Positions 58,231-64,000 of a stretch of DNA of 64,000 nucleotides are shown here, piece by piece (the first letter of the stretch is position 1; each line of letters opens with the position of its first letter). A program made the translations under genes and the position numbers. Source of the stretch: JAVBRU01 sp031547595 (lineage in GTDB: Bacteria; Bacillota; Clostridia; Christensenellales; Aristaeellaceae); the NCBI GenBank assembly GCA_031547595.1, contig JAVBRU010000038.1, positions 1 through 64,000 on the forward strand, read 5' to 3'. The notes under the pieces were generated by a model, which was not told the DNA's origin, did not search any database, and worked only from the letters and a program-made list of their open reading frames with translations.

Positions 58231-58260
58231 AGTATATCACAATTGTTTTCCTGATGTCAA
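58231..58260 (-). promoter_or_regulatory. Promoter of the aldolase-regulator operon
   Basis: Minus strand: TTGACA (58255-58260), 18 bases, TATACT (58231-58236). Strong -35 and -10 with the GntR operator immediately downstream. Confidence 0.75.
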
Positions 58261-58277
58261 TAGGGTTTTTGAAAATG

Positions 58278-58321
58278 CCAAAAATTAAAACAGGGCACGA
58301 GAGGGGGAAAAACCCCTCTCG
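58278..58321 (-). terminator. Terminator after the spore protein genes
   Basis: CGAGAGGGG (58298-58306) pairs with CCCCTCTCG (58313-58321); TTTTAATTTTTGG follows on the minus strand. Confidence 0.8.
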
Positions 58322-58345
58322 CACCCCTATCTATATGGAAACGGA

Positions 58346-58585
58346 TTACTTGCCGCTCATCTGGCGCTCTTGCTGTTCGATCATGCGCTTGACCATATAG
58401 CCGCCGATGTAGCCAGCCTGACGGGAGGGCAGATCGCCGTTGTAGCCGGGCTTGAGGTTGATGCCCAGTTCGCTGGCGATTTCGAACTTCATGTTGTCCA
58501 AAGCGGCGCGCGCTTCGGGCACGTTCACACGGTTGCTGCTCTGGGAGGAAGAATTGGCATTGGCGTTGGCGTTGTTGTTATACAT
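58346..58585 (-). CDS. Small acid-soluble spore protein, alpha/beta type (1)
   Basis: The 79-residue protein coats and protects spore DNA in the forespore. The two family boxes are present: ARAALDNMKFEIASELGI (about 25-42), carrying the Glu-Ile germination protease cleavage site, and LPSRQAGYIGGYMVKRMIE (about 52-70). The first 20 residues are Asn, Ala and Ser rich. It starts at ATG 58585 and is 35 bases after its paralogue. Its presence shows the host is a spore former, and expression should be in the forespore. Confidence 0.93.
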   Translation of the reverse strand: MYNNNANANANSSSQSSNRVNVPEARAALDNMKFEIASELGINLKPGYNGDLPSRQAGYIGGYMVKRMIEQQERQMSGK

Positions 58586-58620
58586 GGTTTCAATCTCCTT
58601 CAAATATATAGATTTTTGGG

Positions 58621-58836
58621 TTATTTGCCGGCCATCTGGCGCTCGGCCTGTTCAATCAGGCGCTTCACCATATACCCGCCGACATAGCCGTTCTCGCGGC
58701 TGGTCAGGTCGCCGTTGTACCCCTGCTTGAAGTTGATGCCCAGTTCACGGGCGATCTCGAACTTCATGTTGTCCAAGGCGCCGCGCGCCTCAGGCACGTT
58801 GGTGCTTTTGCTGGGTTGCTGTTTGGCGTTCATCAT
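58621..58836 (-). CDS. Small acid-soluble spore protein, alpha/beta type (2)
   Basis: The 71-residue protein has the family boxes ARGALDNMKFEIARELGI (about 17-34) and LTSRENGYVGGYMVKRLIE. It binds DNA minor groove in the forespore and is degraded at germination. It is shorter at the N-terminus than its neighbour. The ATG at 58836 has GGAGGT nine bases upstream; an upstream frame would need the protein to begin in non-coding sequence. A sigma-G-like promoter lies upstream. The two genes probably share a transcript ending at 58278-58321. Confidence 0.93.
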   Translation of the reverse strand: MMNAKQQPSKSTNVPEARGALDNMKFEIARELGINFKQGYNGDLTSRENGYVGGYMVKRLIEQAERQMAGK

Positions 58837-58873
58837 TGCATTTTCACCTCCCCTTTTCAAGGTCAACCCTATT

Positions 58874-58904
58874 GTGACCACGTGGCGAAAAAATACGCTG
58901 GCAT
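58874..58904 (-). promoter_or_regulatory. Sigma-G-like promoter of the spore protein genes
   Basis: On the minus strand GCGTA, a 17-base spacer and CACAATA resemble the sigma-G pattern (GMATA, 17-18, CATWHTA). The match is partial, and position relative to the spore protein genes is what favours it. Confidence 0.4.
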
Positions 58905-59000
58905 TTTGTACAAAGCACGCCACTTTTCTGCCAATGGACGCAATTTTCCCGTTGCAATTGCATTTTGCCTCTTTTTTTCGCAAATTATGCGAAATACCGC

Positions 59001-59029
59001 TTGCTTTTTACGCCCAATTCCTGTACAAT
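59001..59029 (+). promoter_or_regulatory. Promoter of the purine operon
   Basis: TTGCTT (59001-59006), 17 bases, TACAAT (59024-59029), 55 bases before the ATG. A short hairpin CGGG/CCCG with a T-rich loop (59055-59070) lies in the leader. No guanine riboswitch is recognised between promoter and start. Confidence 0.7.
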
Positions 59030-59083
59030 AAAACAGTATTCTTTTTAAATGTTCGGGTTTTTTAGCCCGCAGGAGATGTGCCG

Positions 59084-59662
59084 ATGCAAGAGCTGAACGA
59101 TGCGATCCTGACCTTTGGCCGCGCCCTTGGCACCGATGTGATCAAGGTGGATATGTTTTTGAACCACCGCATCGATACCGGGCTGCTCACCAGGATGGGT
59201 CAAGCGCTTGCAGAGCATTTTTCCGCTGTGCGCCCCACGCTGGTTTTGACGGTGGAATCCAGCGGCATCGCCTTGGCCATCACCACGGCGCAGGCGCTTG
59301 GTAATCTTCCGGTGGTATTTGCCAAGAAAAGCCCCACGGTAGTGCAAAACGACGATATGGCGCAGGCGCCGGTGTACAGCTTTACCCACAAGACGGAAAA
59401 CATGATCCGTGTGGACAAGCGCTATCTGCCCATGAACAGCCGCGTGCTGATCGTGGATGATTTCCTGGCCGACGGCCGCGCGGTGGACGGCATGATTCAG
59501 CTGTGCGAGCAGCTGGATTGCAGCGTGGTGGGCGTTGGCATCGCGGTGGAAAAAGGCTTTATGCCAGGCGGCGCAAAGCTTCGGCAGCGCGGCGTCAACC
59601 TATTGTCTTTGGCAGTTGTTCAAAGCATCAACGATGGCAACATCGTGCTTGCGAATGGCTGA
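59084..59662 (+). CDS. xpt: Xanthine phosphoribosyltransferase
   Basis: The 192-residue enzyme makes XMP (or related nucleotides) from xanthine and PRPP, salvaging purines. The PRPP-binding motif is VLIVDDFLADGRAVDGM near residues 123-139, and VESSGIALAITTAQALG near 62 and PVVFAKKSP near 80 are typical of Xpt. Length is normal (190-195). It is followed 39 bases later by a BMP-type nucleoside-binding protein gene, so salvage and nucleoside uptake are joined in one operon. AGGAG lies eight bases before the ATG; the earlier in-frame ATG lacks a site. Confidence 0.92.
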   Translation: MQELNDAILTFGRALGTDVIKVDMFLNHRIDTGLLTRMGQALAEHFSAVRPTLVLTVESSGIALAITTAQALGNLPVVFAKKSPTVVQNDDMAQAPVYSFTHKTENMIRVDKRYLPMNSRVLIVDDFLADGRAVDGMIQLCEQLDCSVVGVGIAVEKGFMPGGAKLRQRGVNLLSLAVVQSINDGNIVLANG

Positions 59663-59701
59663 CAAAATATAATGATTACCCATTTTGAAGGAGGAACCCC
59701 C

Positions 59702-60796
59702 ATGTCCAAGAAACTTGTGGCGCTGGTCGTTGTCCTGATGCTCTGCCTGGTCTCCCTGTCCGCGTTGGCTTTTGATTCCATCGCCAAAGAAGACATCATC
59801 GTGGGCGCTGTGTTTATCGGCTCTGCGGATGACGGCTTCACCGGCGCGCACTATAACGGCATGGAAGGCATGCGCGAAGCCCTGGGGCTGAGCGAAAGCC
59901 AAGTGCTCTACAAATTCAACGTGCCCGAAAACGCCGAGTGCGAAGTGGCGCTGCGCGAGCTGGTGGACGCCGGCTGCAACATCATCTTTGGCAACAGCTG
60001 GGGCTTCATGAACTTCATGGCTGAAATGGCCGACGAGTTCCCCAATGTGATCTTCTCCCACTGCTCCGGCTACATGAACAACGGCGAGAACTTCAACAAC
60101 TACTTCGGCCGCATTTATCAGGCCCGCTACCTCGCCGGCATCGCGGCTGGCCTCAAGACCGAAAGCAACCTCATCGGCTATGTCGCCGCTTTTGATGGCA
60201 ACGCCGAAGTCAACGGCGGCCTCAACGCTTTTGCGCTGGGCATCCAGAGCGTCAATCCCGATGCCATCGTGTATGTCAAGTATATCAACAGCTGGGGCGA
60301 TCCCACCCTCGAAAAGCAGACTGCCGAAGCGCTCATCGCCCTGGGCTGCGACGTGATTGCCCAGCACTGCGACTCCGTGATGCCCCAGGTGGCTGCCGAG
60401 CAGGCCAATGTGTTTGGCTGTGGCTATAACCGCGACATGACCGAAGCTGCCCCCGCTGCCCACCTCACCGCGCCCATCTGGAACTGGGACGTGTTCTACA
60501 CCATCGAAGTGTCTGACGTGATTGCCGGCGTGTGGGAATGCGTCAACTACTTCCCCGGCATGGCCGAAGGCTTCATCGACATCAGCCCCCTGTCTGCTAA
60601 CGTGGCCGAAGGCACCGCCGAAGCCATCGAAGCTACTAGAGCCAAGATCGTGTCTGGCGAGTGGGACGTTTTCACCGGCGAAATCTACAACAACGCGGGC
60701 GAACTGGTTGTGGCCGCTGGCGAAACCCTGTCTGATGGCGACATCACCGGCGCTTTCATGAACAACCTGCACGTCAAGGGCGTGGAAGTGAAGTAA
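59702..60796 (+). CDS. BMP-family nucleoside-binding protein of an ABC importer
   Basis: The 364-residue protein has a signal peptide (MSKKLVALVVVLMLCLVSL, cleavage after ALA near residue 23). The mature part is of the basic membrane protein (BMP/PnrA) family: VGAVFIGSADDGFTGAHYN near 35-53, VDAGCNIIFGNSWGFMNFM near 95, FSHCSGYMNNGENFNNYFGR near 120 and LIGYVAAFDGNAEVNGGLNAFALG near 160. Such proteins bind purine nucleosides for YufNOPQ-type transporters. It lacks a clear lipobox, unlike most Gram-positive members. It precedes the ATPase gene with a hairpin between, probably raising its level over the membrane parts. Confidence 0.9.
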   Translation: MSKKLVALVVVLMLCLVSLSALAFDSIAKEDIIVGAVFIGSADDGFTGAHYNGMEGMREALGLSESQVLYKFNVPENAECEVALRELVDAGCNIIFGNSWGFMNFMAEMADEFPNVIFSHCSGYMNNGENFNNYFGRIYQARYLAGIAAGLKTESNLIGYVAAFDGNAEVNGGLNAFALGIQSVNPDAIVYVKYINSWGDPTLEKQTAEALIALGCDVIAQHCDSVMPQVAAEQANVFGCGYNRDMTEAAPAAHLTAPIWNWDVFYTIEVSDVIAGVWECVNYFPGMAEGFIDISPLSANVAEGTAEAIEATRAKIVSGEWDVFTGEIYNNAGELVVAAGETLSDGDITGAFMNNLHVKGVEVK

Positions 60797-60814
60797 TTTC
60801 TCCGTAGTTATCCC

Positions 60815-60850
60815 GCCGGGAAGTGCACAAACTGCCTTCCCGGCATTTTC
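60815..60850 (+). terminator. Hairpin after the BMP gene (partial terminator)
   Basis: GCCGGGAAG (60815-60823) pairs with CTTCCCGGC (60836-60844), followed by ATTTTCAATATTTT. Located between binding protein and ATPase, it likely lowers downstream expression. Confidence 0.65.
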
Positions 60851-60885
60851 AATATTTTGTCATAGCAAGAGAGGAGCGGGCAAGC

Positions 60886-62400
60886 ATGTCCAACGCTACC
60901 ACCGCTTGTGCGATCGAGCTGAAGGGCTTGACCAAAACCTTTGGCGCGGTCGTGGCCAACGACCATATCGATCTGAACGTAGAAAAGGGCGAAATCCTGG
61001 CGCTGCTGGGGGAAAACGGCTCGGGCAAAACCACACTGATGAACATGCTGTCGGGCATTTATCAGCCGGACAGCGGCAGCATCTATCTGGACGGCAAGCC
61101 CGTGGTCATCCGCTCGCCCCGCGATGCCATTTCCCACGGCATTGGCATGATTCACCAGCATTTTAAGCTGGTGGATGTGTTTACGGCGCGGGAGAATATC
61201 TTGATGGGTGCCGGGAAGGGCGAGCTTCAGGATGTGGACAACCTGTGCAAGCAGCTTTCGCTGGGTGTGGAGCTGAACAAAAAAGTGTACGATATGTCGG
61301 TCAGCGAAAAGCAGACGGTGGAAATCGTGAAGGTGCTGGCACGCGGCGCGGATATTTTGATTTTGGACGAGCCGACCGCTGTTTTGACCCCGCAAGAGAT
61401 CGAAACATTGTTTGGCATTCTGCGCAGCATGCGCCAGGCGGGCAAGGCAGTCATCATCATCACCCACAAGCTGGATGAGGTGCTGGCGATATCCGACCGC
61501 GTGACGGTGCTGCACAAGGGCAAAAGCGTGGGCACCGTGCAAACCGGCGATACCGACCGCTTTGCCCTCACCGAGCTGATGGTGGGCCGCGCGGTGGACC
61601 TGGCCATCAAGCGCGAGCAGGTGGCTGCGGGCAAAAAACTTCTGGATCTCCACCACCTGTCTGCCAAGGGCGACGACGGACGTGTGCTGCTGGAAGATGT
61701 TACTTTTGAGTTGTTTGAGGGTGAAATCCTGGGCATTGCAGGCGTGGCGGGCAGCGGCCAGAAGGCGCTGTGCGAGGCCATCGCGGGCCTCCAGCCCATT
61801 TCCGGCGGCTCCATCCTGATGGAAAACCAGCGCATTGACGGCCTTAGCCCCCGTGAGATCATCAAGCGCGGCATTTCGATGGCCTTTATCCCCGAGGATC
61901 GCCTGGGCATGGGCCTGGTCGGCGGCATGAACATCCCAGACAACCTGATGCTCAAGAACTACCGCGATCAGAAAGGCCCGCTCCTGCAGCGCAGGGCGGC
62001 GCGAAAAGAGGCCGCCGAGATGGTGGACGCGCTGTCCATCGTCACCCCGTCGCTGCGCATCCCGGTGCAAAAGCTATCCGGCGGCAATGTACAAAAGGTG
62101 CTGCTGGGGCGGGAGATCAATGCCGCGCCGCGCGTGCTGATCACCGCTTATCCGGTGCGCGGCCTGGACATCGGTGCCAGCATGACCATCTATGATATGC
62201 TGAACGAGCAGAAGAAAAAAGGCGTGGGCGTGCTGTTTATCGGCGAGGATTTGGACGTGCTGTTATCGCTGTGCGACCGTATCCTCGTGCTGTGCGGCGG
62301 CAAAGTGACCGCCATTGTGGAATCCAGGTTTGCCACCAAGGCGCTGCTGGGCATGAAGATGACCGGCGCCACCACCGACAAGGAGGATGATTATGCCTAA
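60886..62400 (+). CDS. Purine nucleoside ABC transporter, duplicated ATPase (YufO type)
   Basis: The 504-residue cytoplasmic ATPase has two nucleotide-binding halves. The first has Walker A GENGSGKTT (near 42) and Walker B ILDEPTAVLTPQE (near 165). The second has a degenerate P-loop (GVAGSGQKA), signature LSGGNVQK near 398 and a Walker B region LITAYPVRGLDIGAS, all usual for BMP-type transporter ATPases. It powers nucleoside import. ATG 60886 has GAGGAG nine bases upstream. The stop overlaps the next permease gene by eight bases. Confidence 0.9.
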   Translation: MSNATTACAIELKGLTKTFGAVVANDHIDLNVEKGEILALLGENGSGKTTLMNMLSGIYQPDSGSIYLDGKPVVIRSPRDAISHGIGMIHQHFKLVDVFTARENILMGAGKGELQDVDNLCKQLSLGVELNKKVYDMSVSEKQTVEIVKVLARGADILILDEPTAVLTPQEIETLFGILRSMRQAGKAVIIITHKLDEVLAISDRVTVLHKGKSVGTVQTGDTDRFALTELMVGRAVDLAIKREQVAAGKKLLDLHHLSAKGDDGRVLLEDVTFELFEGEILGIAGVAGSGQKALCEAIAGLQPISGGSILMENQRIDGLSPREIIKRGISMAFIPEDRLGMGLVGGMNIPDNLMLKNYRDQKGPLLQRRAARKEAAEMVDALSIVTPSLRIPVQKLSGGNVQKVLLGREINAAPRVLITAYPVRGLDIGASMTIYDMLNEQKKKGVGVLFIGEDLDVLLSLCDRILVLCGGKVTAIVESRFATKALLGMKMTGATTDKEDDYA

Positions 62401-63502
62401 GCTTTCTATCGCTTCCTTGCGCCTGCCCCGCATGCACGTGGCGCAGCAGGGCGAGTTATCCAAGGCCAAGGTATGGACGCTGCGCCTGCTGGCCATTGTG
62501 TGCGCGCTGGTGACAGGCGGCATCTTCCTGCTTTGCATGGGCTACAATCCCTTCTCCGTCTACGGCACGCTGGTGCAGGGCGCACTGGGCACCACTGCCA
62601 AGCAGCAGGCCACCATCAAAGTGATGATCCCGCTTTGCATCACGGCGCTTGGCGTCACGCTGGCCTTCAAAATGAAATTCTGGAACATCGGCGCGGAAGG
62701 GCAAATCTGCATGGGCGCGGTGTGCGCCAGTTATTTTGCCTATTATCACAACGATATGCCGCAAACAATGCTGATCATCGTGATGGCCGTTGCCGCCATC
62801 GTCGGCGCAGGCCTGTGGGGCCTTATCCCCGCTCTCTTTAAGGTGAAATTTGGCACCAACGAAACGCTGTTCACCCTGATGCTCAACTACATCGTGCTGT
62901 ATTTTATCCAATACCTGCGCGAGGGTCCCTGGCGCGATACCAGCATGGGCGGCTTTGCCTCCATGCCCCGCTATGCCAAGCAGGCGCGCCTGCCCGAGGT
63001 GCAGATTCCCTTCCTCGCCAGCGTGCACATCGGCTGGATTGTGATGGTGGCGCTGGTAGTGATCCTGTATTTCTACATCAACCACACCAAGCACGGCTAT
63101 GAGCTGACGGTGGTGGGCGAAAACATGAACACCGCGCGCTATGCGGGCATGCCCACCAAGAAAATCGTGCTGCGCACCATGTTCATCTCGGCCGGCATCT
63201 GCGGCCTGGCAGGCATGCTGCAGGTATCCGGCGCGGACAAGCAGCTGAGCGACCAGATCGCCAACGGACGCGGCTTCACCGCCATTTCTATCGCATGGCT
63301 GTCGCGCCTGTCGCCCTTCGGCATTTTCCTCACGTCCCTCCTGTTTGCCATCATGCAAAACGGCAGCTCGGTGATCCAGACGCAATACCGCATCCCCCCG
63401 GCGATGGCCGATATCTTGCAGGGCATCATTCTCTTCTTTGTGCTGGGCGGCGAGTTCTTTGTCCGCTATAAGCTGGCGTTTCATAAGGAGGAGCAGCTAT
63501 GA
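62393..63502 (+). CDS. Purine nucleoside ABC transporter permease (YufP type)
   Basis: The 369-residue membrane protein has about eight to nine helices. It carries segments typical of nucleoside transporter permeases: KFWNIGAEGQICMGAVCAS near 98-116, KVKFGTNETLFTLMLNYIV near 152, and AGICGLAGMLQVSGADKQL near 270. The start at 62393 has GGAGG six bases upstream; the earlier ATG abuts that site. It forms a heterodimer with the permease that follows in an ATGA overlap. Length fits YufP (about 350). Confidence 0.9.
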   Translation: MPKLSIASLRLPRMHVAQQGELSKAKVWTLRLLAIVCALVTGGIFLLCMGYNPFSVYGTLVQGALGTTAKQQATIKVMIPLCITALGVTLAFKMKFWNIGAEGQICMGAVCASYFAYYHNDMPQTMLIIVMAVAAIVGAGLWGLIPALFKVKFGTNETLFTLMLNYIVLYFIQYLREGPWRDTSMGGFASMPRYAKQARLPEVQIPFLASVHIGWIVMVALVVILYFYINHTKHGYELTVVGENMNTARYAGMPTKKIVLRTMFISAGICGLAGMLQVSGADKQLSDQIANGRGFTAISIAWLSRLSPFGIFLTSLLFAIMQNGSSVIQTQYRIPPAMADILQGIILFFVLGGEFFVRYKLAFHKEEQL

Positions 63503-64000
63503 GTTTTTGGAGTCAAGTACAGTCCTTTCTCTATGCCGCCATCCTGGCCGGTACACCGCTGCTCTTTGGCACGCTGGGTGAAATCATCACCGAAAAATCC
63601 GGCAGCATGAACCTGGGCGTTGAGGGCATGATGTACATCGGCGCGATCTTTGGCTATTATGCCGCCGTCACCTTCCACAGCGCGTTTCTGGCGCTGGTAG
63701 TAGGCTTTACAGCGGGCATGGTGGCGGCGCTGATCTTTGCCTTCCTCACCGTCACGCTCAAGGCCAACCAGAACGTCACGGGTTTGACCCTCACCATCTT
63801 TGGCACCGGCGTGGCCAACTTTATGGGCGAGAGCATGAAGCTGCACGCCACCACGTCACTGATGATGGGGCAGTCGGTCAAGAACGCGCTGCTGCCGCTC
63901 AACCTGGGCTTCCTCACCAACATCCCTGTGATTGGCAAGCTGCTCTTCAACCACAGCATCCTCACCTACCTTGGCATCGTCATTGCCATTGGTATGAGCC
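63499..64000 (+). CDS. Purine nucleoside ABC transporter permease (YufQ type), partial
   Basis: The frame begins at ATG 63499, overlapping the preceding stop in ATGA, and is open to the right edge (about 167 codons). It shows GTPLLFGTLGEIITEKSGSMN, close to the N-terminus of YufQ-type permeases (broken over residues 18-38), then LGVEGMMYIGAIFGYYAA and NQNVTGLTLTIFGTGVANF. Several membrane helices are visible. The rest, about half, lies outside the window. It completes the nucleoside importer with YufP, YufO and BMP proteins. Confidence 0.88.
   Translation, partial: MSFWSQVQSFLYAAILAGTPLLFGTLGEIITEKSGSMNLGVEGMMYIGAIFGYYAAVTFHSAFLALVVGFTAGMVAALIFAFLTVTLKANQNVTGLTLTIFGTGVANFMGESMKLHATTSLMMGQSVKNALLPLNLGFLTNIPVIGKLLFNHSILTYLGIVIAIGMS

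Noticed and set aside
59030..59083. Guanine riboswitch in front of xpt
   Set aside because: The conserved core and paired helices of the purine aptamer are not present, and the leader is too short.
59702..60796. Lipoprotein signal in the BMP protein
   Set aside because: The Cys in the hydrophobic core (LMLCLV) is not in a lipobox context and is too far inside the helix; a standard signal peptide site fits better.
60808..62070. A 420-codon minus-strand frame opposite the nucleoside transporter ATPase
   Set aside because: The plus-strand frame has complete Walker and signature motifs; the antisense frame is a His/Ala-rich shadow.
1..64000. CRISPR arrays, rRNA and tRNA genes, insertion sequences with transposases
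   Set aside because: No regularly spaced repeats, no cloverleaf with CCA or conserved TTCRANY loop in a plausible setting, and no transposase-like protein were seen.

Overview
The window looks like a chromosome segment of a spore-forming anaerobic member of the Clostridia with fairly high GC. The evidence is two alpha/beta-type small acid-soluble spore proteins, a butyrate kinase and phosphotransacylase pair, an oxygen-sensitive type of 2-hydroxyacyl-CoA dehydratase with its activator, LytTR/GHKL two-component systems, strong GGAGG ribosome binding sites, and secreted proteins with MKKxLALLLA-type signal peptides and no outer-membrane genes. The style recalls Christensenellales-like gut bacteria, but that placement is an inference. 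LAYOUT. Positions 1-9312 (minus strand) hold one tight eight-gene operon: an acyl carrier protein fused to a CocE/NonD-type hydrolase, AcpS, phosphotransacylase, butyrate kinase, a small membrane protein, a fumarate-reductase-like flavoprotein, a NuoG/GltD-type iron-sulfur flavoprotein, and a NuoF-like protein cut by the window edge. Positions 9385-18943 (minus) hold a sugar ABC importer with an intracellular GH3 and a GH78 alpha-L-rhamnosidase, closed by a clear terminator. Positions 19000-28700 hold a secreted carboxylesterase and then two consecutive copies of a cassette made of terminator, secreted hydrolase, terminator, histidine kinase, response regulator and a perfect 23-bp repeat. Positions 28694-43832 hold three paralogous AraC regulators, a phenyllactate-dehydratase-like set (class III CoA transferase, two dehydratase subunits, activator), a GH2 enzyme, two tandem secreted esterases, a nucleotidyltransferase and a glycosyltransferase. 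Positions about 44080-47030 are a small integrated element (excisionase, tyrosine integrase, AT-rich HEPN-type cargo gene). Positions 47095-49570 hold the uncharacterised GGGtGRT/Fe-S scaffold pair, a zinc-ribbon protein and a strongly supported structured RNA. Positions 49815-58260 hold sialidase-fold and HpcH/HpaI aldolase genes with an Lpl-type ABC importer and a GntR regulator. Positions 58278-64000 hold the spore protein genes and a purine salvage and nucleoside uptake operon that runs off the right edge. HOW IT WORKS TOGETHER. Six promoters share a box, consensus roughly CTAATAAATTGTCGGATA, placed 44-45 bp upstream of the -10 hexamer: those of the ACP-hydrolase operon, the rhamnosidase/ABC operon, the secreted carboxylesterase, the GH2 gene, the tandem esterases and the glycosyltransferase. 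A closely related sequence overlaps the -35 region of both two-component operons. The window therefore reads as one regulon that probably strips sugars and acyl groups from glycosides or esters, imports the sugars, and may process the acyl or aromatic acid through CoA, flavin and acyl-phosphate chemistry. The substrate is not shown by the sequence; acylated or rhamnosylated plant glycosides are my working guess.
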